From Fimbriimonas planktonicus (GTDB taxonomy: Bacteria; Armatimonadota; Fimbriimonadia; Fimbriimonadales; Fimbriimonadaceae): a DNA stretch of 64,000 nt. A program made the translations under genes and the position numbers. The stretch covers positions 558,001 through 622,000 of the forward strand of contig OZ248539.1 of the NCBI GenBank assembly GCA_965234685.1. The letters are read 5' to 3'. Under the pieces are notes generated by a model. It made no database searches. It saw only the letters and a program-made list of their open reading frames with translations, and was not told the DNA's origin. Numbering within the stretch: the stretch's first letter is position 1; each line of letters starts with the position of its first letter. Shown here piece by piece: positions 25,363-33,476 of this stretch.

Positions 25363-25937
25363 TCAACCGTTGCGCGTGGCCGAAGCACGAGCTTGAGATT
25401 GCCTACCACGATGCCGAGTGGGGCGTCCCCGTATTTGATGATCGTGTGCTGTTTGAGTTCCTCACCCTTGAGGGCGGCCAAGCGGGCCTTAGTTGGCTGA
25501 CCGTGCTCAAGAAGCGGGAAGGATATCGTCGCGCCTTCCACGATTTCGAGATTTCTAGGGTCGCGAAAATGACCGATGACGAACTGGCTGAAGTGCTGCT
25601 AACGGGCGAGATTGTTCGGAACCGAGCAAAGGTTGCGAGCACCCGGCTCAACGCGCAAAAACTAATCGACCTCGTCGCTGAGCAAGGTTCCTTTGCGAAT
25701 TACTGGTGGGGCTGGACCGATGGCCAGCCGGTGAACAACGAGTTCAAATCGATGAAGGACCTGCCGGCAAAGAGCAGCCTTTCCGAAACCATCAGCAAAG
25801 ACCTGCTCAAGCGAGGCTTCAAGTTTGTTGGGCCAACGATTATCTATGCGATGGCTCAGGCGACCGGGCTGGTCAACGACCACACGACGGACTGTTTTCG
25901 ACATCAAGAGTGCCTGCAACTGCGAACTCAAAAGTAG
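25359..25937 (+). CDS. tag: DNA-3-methyladenine glycosylase I
   Basis: The 192-residue product excises 3-methyladenine from alkylated DNA (base excision repair). The zinc-snap ligands characteristic of Tag are visible: C5 and H17 at the N-terminus (MINRCAW..YHDAEWG) and the His/Cys pair in HTTDC near the C-terminus. The helix-hairpin-helix core (FEFLTLEGGQAGLSWLTVLKKREGYR) and the Trp/Glu substrate pocket region are conserved. ATG 25359 in an ATGA overlap with ilvA is preferred over ATG 25353, because family members begin just before the RCxW motif. Length is normal. Confidence 0.95.
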   Translation: MINRCAWPKHELEIAYHDAEWGVPVFDDRVLFEFLTLEGGQAGLSWLTVLKKREGYRRAFHDFEISRVAKMTDDELAEVLLTGEIVRNRAKVASTRLNAQKLIDLVAEQGSFANYWWGWTDGQPVNNEFKSMKDLPAKSSLSETISKDLLKRGFKFVGPTIIYAMAQATGLVNDHTTDCFRHQECLQLRTQK

Positions 25938-25961
25938 CGCGGCTGGTACCCTGATCTTTTG

Positions 25962-27578
25962 ATGAAGCAGACGGTCCTCGTTCTCGGGTCAGGCCCGATT
26001 CGAATTGGTCAGGGGATCGAGTTTGATTACTCTTGTGTCCACTGCGTTTGGTCCCTTCGAAAGATGGGCTACCGAGCGATTATCATCAACAACAACCCAG
26101 AAACGGTTAGCACCGACTTCGACACGGGTGATGGTCTCTACTTTGAGCCGGTGACACTGGAAGACGTTCAAGACGTGATCGCGCACGAAAACCCCATCGG
26201 TGTAGTCTGTCAATTCGGTGGTCAAACCGCGATCAACTTGGCCGAGGGTTTATCCAAAGAAGGCGTTCAGGTTCTCGGTACCTCGCCCAAAGCGATCGCT
26301 ATGGCCGAAGACCGCGAGCAGTTCGAGGCGCTCCTAGAAGGGCTCGGCATCCGTCGGCCCAACGGAAAAGCCGTGCGCTCCTTGGCGGAAGCCCGCGAAG
26401 CGGCCGCAGAGATCGGCTATCCGGTCCTGGTTCGGCCGTCCTTTGTGCTTGGTGGTCGAGCAATGGAGATCGTCTTCTCCGAAAGCCAGCTTCAGAACTT
26501 TTATCAAGAAGCGGAAGACGCCAATCCAGGCCAGCCCGTTTTGGTTGACCAGTATCTCCTTGGCAAGGAAGCGGAAGTCGACGTCATTTCGGACGGCGTC
26601 GATACGTTGGTGCCGGGAATCATGGAGCACATTGAGCGCGCCGGAATTCACAGCGGTGACTCGATGGCGGTCTACCCACCGATTTCGCTTAGCCCTGAGA
26701 TTCAGGCGGAAATGGTGCTGAGTGCTGCGAAGATTGCGCGCGCCCTCGGCGTTCATGGTCTCATGAACATCCAGTTCGTCATCGTGGACAACGTTCCTTA
26801 CGTTCTCGAAGTGAACCCACGCGCCAGCCGAACCGTGCCGTATCTCAGCAAGGTCACCGGCGTTAACATGGTCGATCTGGCCACCCGTTGCATGATGGGA
26901 CAGAACCTGAAAGATCTGGGCTTTGGCAGCGGACTCTGGAGTCCGAAAGCTGGCCTCATCGGCGAAACTGAGCTTGCCGAAGGCAACTGGACGCCGCCGG
27001 AAGTTGGTTTCTTTGCGATCAAGGCACCGGTGTTCAGCTTCCAGAAGCTCGCGAAAGTTGAGCCTTCGCTCGGACCCGAAATGAAGTCAACCGGTGAAAT
27101 TCTCGGAATGGACCGCACCTTTGAAGGGGCGCTTTATAAGGCCATGATCGGCAGCGGCATCCACTTTAAGGGCGATGGCCTCGTCTGCTTGACCGTTAAG
27201 AACGGAGATAAGGAACGTGCCTTGGAAATCGCGCAAGGGCTGAAAGCATCCGGTCACTCTATTGCCGCGACACCGGGTACCGCTAAGTACTTAATCGAAA
27301 ACGGAATCGAGTGCGAGATTCTGAGGAAGATTCAAAATGGATCGCCGAGCATTCTAGAGGCGATCATGTCGGGGCGAATCTCGCTGATGATCAACACCCC
27401 GAGCCTGAACGAGACCGCCGAAAGCGAGGCCGCTCGAATTCGGCGGGCATGCATCGAAACCGGGGTGCCGTGCGTGACGTCGATCGACACCGCGGTTGCG
27501 TTGATTCGGGCCTTGGATGTGTTCTCCGATCCGACGAAGGCAGACTGCCTTCGACTAGAAGAGTACATCGGGAACTAA
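25962..27578 (+). CDS. carB: Carbamoyl-phosphate synthase large chain, C-terminal half (split CarB)
   Basis: These 538 residues match only the second half of the approximately 1070-residue CarB: the carbamate-phosphorylating ATP-grasp domain plus the C-terminal allosteric domain. The opening VLVLGSGPIRIGQGIEFDYSC is the canonical beginning of the second synthetase unit. ATP-grasp landmarks follow (RPSFVLGGRAMEIV; LEVNPRASRTVPYLSKVTG), then the MGS-like domain (IAATPGTAKYLIENGI through SLMINTP). The first half is not in this window, so carB must be split, as known in some archaea and thermophilic bacteria. The product makes carbamoyl phosphate for arginine and pyrimidines. Start ATG 25962 (TTG 25959 is in frame just before). 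Its end overlaps the convergent gene by 24 bases. Confidence 0.92.
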   Translation: MKQTVLVLGSGPIRIGQGIEFDYSCVHCVWSLRKMGYRAIIINNNPETVSTDFDTGDGLYFEPVTLEDVQDVIAHENPIGVVCQFGGQTAINLAEGLSKEGVQVLGTSPKAIAMAEDREQFEALLEGLGIRRPNGKAVRSLAEAREAAAEIGYPVLVRPSFVLGGRAMEIVFSESQLQNFYQEAEDANPGQPVLVDQYLLGKEAEVDVISDGVDTLVPGIMEHIERAGIHSGDSMAVYPPISLSPEIQAEMVLSAAKIARALGVHGLMNIQFVIVDNVPYVLEVNPRASRTVPYLSKVTGVNMVDLATRCMMGQNLKDLGFGSGLWSPKAGLIGETELAEGNWTPPEVGFFAIKAPVFSFQKLAKVEPSLGPEMKSTGEILGMDRTFEGALYKAMIGSGIHFKGDGLVCLTVKNGDKERALEIAQGLKASGHSIAATPGTAKYLIENGIECEILRKIQNGSPSILEAIMSGRISLMINTPSLNETAESEAARIRRACIETGVPCVTSIDTAVALIRALDVFSDPTKADCLRLEEYIGN

Positions 27579-28046
27579 GGTTGGAGTGACGATGACGAGC
27601 CGGCGCTTGCCGTCGGCATCGGTCACCGTGAGGGTGAAGGACTTTCCGGTTTTCAGCACGGTTTTGATCTCGTGCGTAACGCTCTTAGGTCCATAGGCGC
27701 GCTCGACGGTCGCGTCAAGCTTGATTCCATCCTCGGTGTAAGTCGGAAGCAGTTTCCAAGCTTTCGTCAACATTAAAGATGCCGAGCTTCCCGGGCCGAG
27801 GGTGGCAGGCAGCCCAGAAAGTGTCCGAACCATTGTATTAGCGCAGATCTTTGCCCGGCGAAGGTCCGCGAGCGATTCTATCGACTTCGTGATCTTCGCG
27901 GTGTCGACCACGGCTCGGACGGTGTTGTCCTTGGAGCGGGTCACGCTGACTTCCGTGAGCTCGAACTTGGCCGAGACCTCGTACTCAACCACACTGATAT
28001 TGATTTGCTTGATGTCGGAAACTAAGTGCAGCGCGAGAAGGATCAT
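27555..28046 (-). CDS. Hypothetical protein, beta-rich
   Basis: This 163-residue protein is not recognised. It is beta-strand-rich and ends in a stretch (SFTLTVTDADGKRRLVIVTPTLV) that faintly recalls the end of secretin/pilus-type domains, where strands finish with a LVIxTPxxV motif; this is a weak impression, not an assignment. There is no clear signal peptide or membrane helix. It is the last gene after lon on the minus strand (34 bases downstream), and an inverted repeat ends right at its ATG. The 3' end overlaps the carB 3' end by 24 bases. The start could lie a little further in. Confidence 0.55.
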   Translation of the reverse strand: MILLALHLVSDIKQINISVVEYEVSAKFELTEVSVTRSKDNTVRAVVDTAKITKSIESLADLRRAKICANTMVRTLSGLPATLGPGSSASLMLTKAWKLLPTYTEDGIKLDATVERAYGPKSVTHEIKTVLKTGKSFTLTVTDADGKRRLVIVTPTLVPDVLF

Positions 28047-28072
28047 CCCTCGTTAGACGCGCATCACGAGGG
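28047..28072 (-). repeat. Inverted repeat at the start of the gene after lon
   Basis: Seven-base perfect arms (CCCTCGT and ACGAGGG) are separated by 12 bases. On the minus strand the second arm abuts the ATG at 28046, so a hairpin would enclose the purine-rich ribosome-binding region. No T-run follows, so it is not an obvious terminator for lon. Confidence 0.4.
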
Positions 28073-28080
28073 AATCATTC

Positions 28081-30525
28081 CTACTTTTCCAGGGCGAGCT
28101 TCAAAACCTGGTCGGCATGCTTCACGAAGTGCACCGTTAGCTTCTCGCGGATTTCGGACGGAACGTCCTCAAGGTAGTCCTTCTGGTTTTGATCCGGAAG
28201 AATGAGAGTGTCTACTCCTGCTCGGAAGGCCGCCAGCACCTTCTCCTTAATCCCACCCACCGGCAGGACCTGGCCCGAGAGGGTGATTTCTCCCGTCATC
28301 GCCAATCGCTTCTTCACCGGGCGATCGCTGAAGAGGGAAGTGAGGGCGGTCAGCATCGTGACGCCCGCGCTTGGGCCGTCCTTGGGAACCGCACCCGCTG
28401 GAACGTGAACGTGAATCTCCGTTTTATCCAAGTTGGACAGGTCCAACTTGAGCTTAACCGCATTACTTCGCGCATAGCTCATCGCAGCGGTGATGGACTC
28501 TTTCATCACGTCGCCGAGTTGTCCGGTCACAATTAGTCCCCGCGTACCGGGCATCTTCGCGCTTTCGATGAAGAGAATGTCTCCACCGACCGGCGTCCAG
28601 GCCAGGCCCACGGCCGTGCCAGGATTCAACTCTCGTTCCAAAACCTCGTCGTGGATGAATCGTGGGGCGCCGAGCGCGGTTTCCACGTACTTCGTGGTCA
28701 CGGTGATCTTCGCCTTGTTCCCTTCGGCGAAGCGCCGGGTGACCTTTCGGGTCACCGTTCCGATCTCTCGCTCCAGGTTTCGCACGCCAGCTTCGCGCGT
28801 GTAGTGCCGGACGATCTTTTGAATCGCCTCGCGCTTGAACGCGATTTGGGTTGGACGAAGCCCGTGCTCTTCGACTTGCTTCGGCACCAGGTGCCGCACG
28901 GCGATTTCGATCTTCTCTTCTTCGGTGTAACCGCCGAGTTCGATGATCTCCATTCGGTCGCGCAATGGCGCAGGAATCGTGTCCAAGCGGTTGGCAGTCG
29001 CGATGAAGAACACCCGGCTAAGGTCGAACGGCACGTCCACGTAATGGTCGCGGAAGGTGATGTTCTGCTCGGGATCGAGCACTTCGAGCAGCGCCGAAGA
29101 GGGGTCACCGCGGAAGTCGTTGCCGAGCTTGTCAATCTCGTCAAGCACCATGACCGGATTCCCGCTCTCAACTCGGCGCAAGGCCTGCATAAGTTGGCCG
29201 GGCATCGCGCCGATGTAGGTGCGACGGTGGCCGCGAATCTCGGCTTCGTCCCGCATGCCGCCAAGGCTGATGCGCGCGTACTTGCGGTCCATCGCGGTGG
29301 CAATGCTGCGGCCCAGCGAGGTCTTTCCGACGCCGGGAGGGCCGACGAAGCAGAGGATCGGCTGCCGAATCGTGCCGGTGGTTTTGACCTTGCGGACCGC
29401 AAGGAACTCGATGATTCGGTCCTTAATCTGGGCGAGGCCGTAATGGTCGGCGTCCAGAACTTCCTTGACGTTCGCGAGTTCCAGGCGGTCGACGGTGGTG
29501 GTGTTCCAGGGCAAGGAGACCATCGTGTCGACGTAAGTCCGCGCGACGGTGTATTCCGGTGCGCCAGGGTTCATGCGTCGAAGTCGATCGAACTCACGGT
29601 TGACTTCCTTGAGCGCGGCTTCTGGCAGGTTCGCTTCCAAGATTCTTCCTTGGAGTTCTTCCAGCTCTTCGCCGCGGTCGTCCGATTCGCCGAGCTCACG
29701 CTGGATGGCCTTGAGTTGCTCGCGCAGGTAGTAGTCGCGTTGGGTTTTGCTGAGCTCGGTGTTGACTTCGCTTTGAACTTTGCTCGTGAGTTCAAGGACT
29801 CGAACTTCCTTAACGAGCAATTCTAGGAGAAGGCGAAGCCGTTCTTCGACATCTGAAATCTCAAGAATCCGCTGCTTGTCCTCAAGCGTCAGCGTCATAT
29901 GCGCCGCCACAAGGTCGGCCATGACGTTCGTTTCTTTGACTGCCTGAGTCAGAGACCGGAGCTCATCCGGGAGGTTTGGCGACAAGCGAATCGCTTGCTC
30001 AAACAGAGCGGCAATGGAGCGCCGCAGGGCTTCGATTTCCTCGGCGCGGTCTGGGCCCGGTTGCACGTCTTCGATGACCTCGATGCGCGCAGTGAGATAC
30101 GGCTGATCTTGGACCTGCTCGATGATCCGGAAGCGGGAAACGCCCTGTACAATCAACCGAGTTGCATCGGGCATCTTGACGAGGGTTCGAATAATGACGG
30201 CGCAACCGTATTGGTAAACGTCTTCAAACCCCGGCTGGTCCATCTGCGGATCCTTCTGGGCGACCACGCCGATGATGCGGTTGTTGCCAACCACGCTCTC
30301 GTCAACGAGCTGAACTCCGGCATCGCGGCCGACCGAAAGCGGAGCGATCAGCATTGGATAGATGACGCTATCGCGCAACGGAAGAATGTTCAGAATGCTC
30401 GGAACGTCCGGCTTAGCTTCTTGCTCCGTCCCGTCTTCAACATCTGGAGTGGGCAAGTCTTCGCTAACGGATTCTTCTTCTTCGATGACCGGGAGGATAA
30501 CTTCGGTGAGGGTGTCTTCGGGCAT
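28081..30525 (-). CDS. lon: ATP-dependent protease Lon (LonA)
   Basis: This 814-residue cytoplasmic protease degrades misfolded and regulatory proteins. The N-terminal LAN substrate-binding domain (about 40-240, LNILPLRDSVIYPML) follows an acidic leader. A coiled-coil region leads to the AAA module with Walker A GPPGVGKTSLG (about 390) and Walker B VLDEIDKLG. The C-terminal Ser/Lys protease has the catalytic dyad S719 (KDGPSAGVTM) and K762 (GIKEKVLAA). The length is standard for LonA. ATG 30525 overlaps the hsp20 stop by one base (TAATG), so the two are translationally coupled, which fits a joint heat-stress role. Confidence 0.97.
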   Translation of the reverse strand: MPEDTLTEVILPVIEEEESVSEDLPTPDVEDGTEQEAKPDVPSILNILPLRDSVIYPMLIAPLSVGRDAGVQLVDESVVGNNRIIGVVAQKDPQMDQPGFEDVYQYGCAVIIRTLVKMPDATRLIVQGVSRFRIIEQVQDQPYLTARIEVIEDVQPGPDRAEEIEALRRSIAALFEQAIRLSPNLPDELRSLTQAVKETNVMADLVAAHMTLTLEDKQRILEISDVEERLRLLLELLVKEVRVLELTSKVQSEVNTELSKTQRDYYLREQLKAIQRELGESDDRGEELEELQGRILEANLPEAALKEVNREFDRLRRMNPGAPEYTVARTYVDTMVSLPWNTTTVDRLELANVKEVLDADHYGLAQIKDRIIEFLAVRKVKTTGTIRQPILCFVGPPGVGKTSLGRSIATAMDRKYARISLGGMRDEAEIRGHRRTYIGAMPGQLMQALRRVESGNPVMVLDEIDKLGNDFRGDPSSALLEVLDPEQNITFRDHYVDVPFDLSRVFFIATANRLDTIPAPLRDRMEIIELGGYTEEEKIEIAVRHLVPKQVEEHGLRPTQIAFKREAIQKIVRHYTREAGVRNLEREIGTVTRKVTRRFAEGNKAKITVTTKYVETALGAPRFIHDEVLERELNPGTAVGLAWTPVGGDILFIESAKMPGTRGLIVTGQLGDVMKESITAAMSYARSNAVKLKLDLSNLDKTEIHVHVPAGAVPKDGPSAGVTMLTALTSLFSDRPVKKRLAMTGEITLSGQVLPVGGIKEKVLAAFRAGVDTLILPDQNQKDYLEDVPSEIREKLTVHFVKHADQVLKLALEK

Positions 30526-30962
30526 TAGATTCGATTAATCGTGACGGTCAGGCGTTCCATCTTCGGGACCATGATGAGCAGAAAGCCATTCCGATATTGG
30601 GCGCGAATTCCTTGGGAGTCGATCGCTCCTCCGGGCAAGGTGATTTCGCGGTGAAACTCTCCATAGAGGATTTCAAGTTGATGAATGCCAATTCGGTCGC
30701 CATCGCTGAAGTCTTCGTTGCGTATGCCGTGGAGCACGACTGCATTTCGCTCCGGGGCATAGGCAAGTTGAATGTCTTCTGAGCGGACGCCGGGGAGTTC
30801 GGCTTTGATGAGGAATCGGTGCGCTTCTTCGAGCACGTCCACGCGTGGTTGCCAGTAACGACTCCCGGCCAGCCGAGGGCGGCTCGAAGTCACTTCGTCC
30901 GTGGCACGGTCAAGGTCTCGGCTGGTGATCCACAGCCACTCTTCGACCTCGCGACTTCCCAT
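30525..30962 (-). CDS. Hsp20/alpha-crystallin family small heat-shock protein
   Basis: The 145-residue product has an alpha-crystallin domain (about 35-125): WQPRVDVLEEAHRFLIKAELPG, then a loop, GEFHREITLPG and a final strand QYRNGFLLIMVPK with the G-x-L motif in slightly altered form (GFLLI). Small heat-shock proteins hold unfolding proteins without ATP. The N-terminus (MGSREVEEWLWITSRDLDRATDE) is short and acidic. Its stop overlaps the lon ATG, forming a chaperone-protease operon; the MFS gene lies 39 bases upstream on the same strand. No CIRCE or other heat-shock operator was identified. Confidence 0.88.
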   Translation of the reverse strand: MGSREVEEWLWITSRDLDRATDEVTSSRPRLAGSRYWQPRVDVLEEAHRFLIKAELPGVRSEDIQLAYAPERNAVVLHGIRNEDFSDGDRIGIHQLEILYGEFHREITLPGGAIDSQGIRAQYRNGFLLIMVPKMERLTVTINRI

Positions 30963-31001
30963 GGGGAAATATTACTTGACCGGCCAGCTAAAAGCTCTGG
31001 G

Positions 31002-32315
31002 TTAGGTTAGGTCTCGCAGGACGCCGCGATTTGCGAACCCAAATAGCGCACCACAAATCATCAGACACGCGCCGATGTGCATGGCGAGCGGAATCCCCGA
31101 TCCAAAGACGCCAAAGCTGGAATCTCTCGACTGTCGTGCGACGGTGCCAAGTATCGCGACCCCGAACGGGGACAGCCCGTTGAGCGCCCAAATGTGGGCG
31201 GAGAGAGCTCGGCCGCGTAAGTGCTCCGGGGCGATGGTTTGAAACAGGGCGTTCGTCGTGTTGAACTGCAAAACGGTGCACGCGCCGATCACTGACATCA
31301 AAGGGAACGCAAGCCAAGGGTTTTGAGCATTAGCGAGGACCCAAAGAACCAACCCGCTCACCGCCATTCCGATTGTGATGAAGCGACCTTTGCGCTTGGC
31401 ATCCGTGATTTGCGTCATGAGCAGCAACGTGCAAAGCGCCCCGACGCCGATGGCGGTGTAGGCGTTGCCAATGGCCAGTTTGCCTGCCGGGGTCTCGTGC
31501 GGAATCTTGAGCACTTGGTCGATGTAGGCCGGCATCATTGGGATGTAGAAGATGCCGAAGAGAGCGGTGACGCTCTCCATGATCAGCAAGGTTCGCAACC
31601 TTCGCTCGTTCCAGGTGTACTTGATCCCTTCTTTGATCAAGGTCAGGAAGGGCACCCGCTCTGTGGTTGCCGGAGAGAGGTCGGCTCTCATGGCCGCCAC
31701 GCAGCCGATCAACGCCATAAAGGTCAGCGCGTTCACAAGGTAGCCGACTGGCACCCCAACGTTTGCCAGCAACACACCGCCGATCGCCGGACCAATGATA
31801 CGGGCGGTGTTGAACGTCATCGCTTGGATTGGAATCGCGGCGGAGAGAAACTCCACCGGAACGACCCGGCTCACGACGCTCTGGCGGGTTGGTGCTTCGA
31901 CGCAAGCAATCGTGCCCAGCATGAAGGAAACGAGAATTACTTGCTCGTAGGAGACGAAGCGAAAATGCGTTGCCGCCGCCATGTAGAGTGAGGCACAGGC
32001 AAACAGAATCTGAGCCCCGATGAGGATGTGTCGCTTATCCCGGGTGTCAACGAGCGATCCAGCCGCAAGGCCGAAGAGAAAGAAGGGAATCGAGTTCGCC
32101 GCGCTGACGTACGCCAGCTTCGACTCGTCCTTTGTCATCTCGTAAATCAGGTAGCCCTGACAGACGTTTTGAACCCAACTGCCGGTGAAACTAAAAAATG
32201 CACCGATCCAGAGCAGTCGGAAGTCTCTAATGGAAAAGACTTGAGCCAGCGGATTGCCAGCTAGTTTGGCCTTCCAACCCGGCTTTGGTAGCCCAGAGTT
32301 GGAGGATGATTCCAT
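31002..32315 (-). CDS. MFS transporter, EntS/DUF894-like exporter
   Basis: The 437-residue protein has about 12 membrane helices in the major facilitator pattern. Its N-terminal part (LAQVFSIRDFRLLWIGAFFSFTGSWVQNVCQGYLIYEMTKD) and the AGSLVDTRDKRHILIGAQ loop between helices 2 and 3 are typical of the MFS_3/EntS-like subfamily of exporters (enterobactin and macrolide efflux relatives). It is likely a proton-driven exporter; the substrate is unknown. ATG at 32315 is chosen. It is transcribed towards hsp20-lon with a 39-base gap and may share transcription with them. Confidence 0.88.
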   Translation of the reverse strand: MESSSNSGLPKPGWKAKLAGNPLAQVFSIRDFRLLWIGAFFSFTGSWVQNVCQGYLIYEMTKDESKLAYVSAANSIPFFLFGLAAGSLVDTRDKRHILIGAQILFACASLYMAAATHFRFVSYEQVILVSFMLGTIACVEAPTRQSVVSRVVPVEFLSAAIPIQAMTFNTARIIGPAIGGVLLANVGVPVGYLVNALTFMALIGCVAAMRADLSPATTERVPFLTLIKEGIKYTWNERRLRTLLIMESVTALFGIFYIPMMPAYIDQVLKIPHETPAGKLAIGNAYTAIGVGALCTLLLMTQITDAKRKGRFITIGMAVSGLVLWVLANAQNPWLAFPLMSVIGACTVLQFNTTNALFQTIAPEHLRGRALSAHIWALNGLSPFGVAILGTVARQSRDSSFGVFGSGIPLAMHIGACLMICGALFGFANRGVLRDLT

Positions 32316-32384
32316 GAATCATAGTATGAACCTTGAAAGGTATCCTCGCTGGATTACGGTTCGTGGTAACAAGGAACGGAAAAT

Positions 32385-33476
32385 TTGAGCAACGACGGCC
32401 AGTTGAGAGTCCTGCAACTTATCTCAAGCAGCGCAACCTCCGGTGCGGAGCGGCACGTCTCATCGCTCTCAAATCTCCTTCAGCAGAATGATCATCACGT
32501 TCAGGTCGTAACGCCCGGCGGCGGGTGGTTGCCCGGGGCATTGCGCTCCAGCGGCATCCCGGTAATGGAAAGCCGAATGAAGGGATTCGGCTGGCTGCAA
32601 ACCATGACCGGCTTGGTCCGCGAAATCCGCCGAAACGACATTCAACTGGTTCACACGCACCTCACGCGCGCGGCATATATTGGCCACGCGCTCGGCTTGT
32701 TGACGCGGGTTCCGATCGTCACGAGCGTTCACATCGCCAACAACGACCAGATTTATCGGCGCCTAGCCCATCGCAACAATCGGTTGGTTGCCGTTAGCAA
32801 CTACGTTGCCGGAATGTTGCGCGGAAATGGCATTCCAGAGCGCTTCGTGCGGACCGTATATAACGGTACAGATTTCATTGATTACGCCCCAGCAGATCGG
32901 AATGAAGTTCTGGCTGGTTTAGGCATCCCAACCGACCGAAAAGTGATTGGCCTCGTGGGGAAAGTTTGTCGGGATAAAGGACAACTCGAACTCATCAGCG
33001 CGATGAAGCAAGTCCGGCAAGACCATCCGGACGCACATGTCCTCTTTGTCGGAAAGGTAGAAGAAAGCGTTCAGGCCGAGGTTCACGCCGCAATCGACGA
33101 TTCTGGTCTGCGAGATCACTCGACCTTAACCGGAGTACGACACGATATTCCAAGCCTGTTGGACGCAATGACCATCAGCACGCTGCCGAGCGTGATGGAG
33201 ACCTTTGGTGTAGCGGCAATCGAGGCCATGGCCCGACGTCGTGCGGTCGTCGCAACGCGAATTGGAGCATTGCCCGAGGTTGTTCAGCACAAACAGACGG
33301 GTTTGCTCGTCGACCTACGGCCTTCGAGCATCGCCGAAGCCATTCACTACTTGCTCGAAAACGAGGATGAGCGTGAACGAATGGGGCGGACTGGACAGAA
33401 TGTCGTCCGCCAAATGTTCACGCTCACCGAGATGGTCAAACGGTTTGAAGTCGTTTATCGCGACGTGCTCAACTGA
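32385..33476 (+). CDS. Glycosyltransferase family 4-like (GT-B)
   Basis: The 363-residue product is a GT-B retaining glycosyltransferase. The N-terminal acceptor domain has the early Gly/Ser-rich SSATSGAERHVSSLSNLL turn. The C-terminal nucleotide-sugar domain has GLVGKVCRDKGQLELISA and the EX7E region (METFGVAAIEAMARRRAVVATRIGALPEVV). Such enzymes build cell-surface polysaccharide or lipopolysaccharide. The start is TTG at 32385 with an upstream AAGGAACGGA ribosome-binding site; there is no better ATG. Its 3' end overlaps the convergent rhamnosidase gene by 8 bases. The donor and acceptor are unknown. Confidence 0.88.
   Translation: MSNDGQLRVLQLISSSATSGAERHVSSLSNLLQQNDHHVQVVTPGGGWLPGALRSSGIPVMESRMKGFGWLQTMTGLVREIRRNDIQLVHTHLTRAAYIGHALGLLTRVPIVTSVHIANNDQIYRRLAHRNNRLVAVSNYVAGMLRGNGIPERFVRTVYNGTDFIDYAPADRNEVLAGLGIPTDRKVIGLVGKVCRDKGQLELISAMKQVRQDHPDAHVLFVGKVEESVQAEVHAAIDDSGLRDHSTLTGVRHDIPSLLDAMTISTLPSVMETFGVAAIEAMARRRAVVATRIGALPEVVQHKQTGLLVDLRPSSIAEAIHYLLENEDERERMGRTGQNVVRQMFTLTEMVKRFEVVYRDVLN

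Noticed and set aside
28651..29826. 391-residue plus-strand open frame opposite lon
   Set aside because: Antisense to the AAA and coiled-coil part of lon, which is unmistakable; arises from codon bias.
32316..32384. Short palindrome ACCTTGAAAGGT between the MFS and glycosyltransferase genes
   Set aside because: Five-base arms occur often by chance and there is no second copy nearby.
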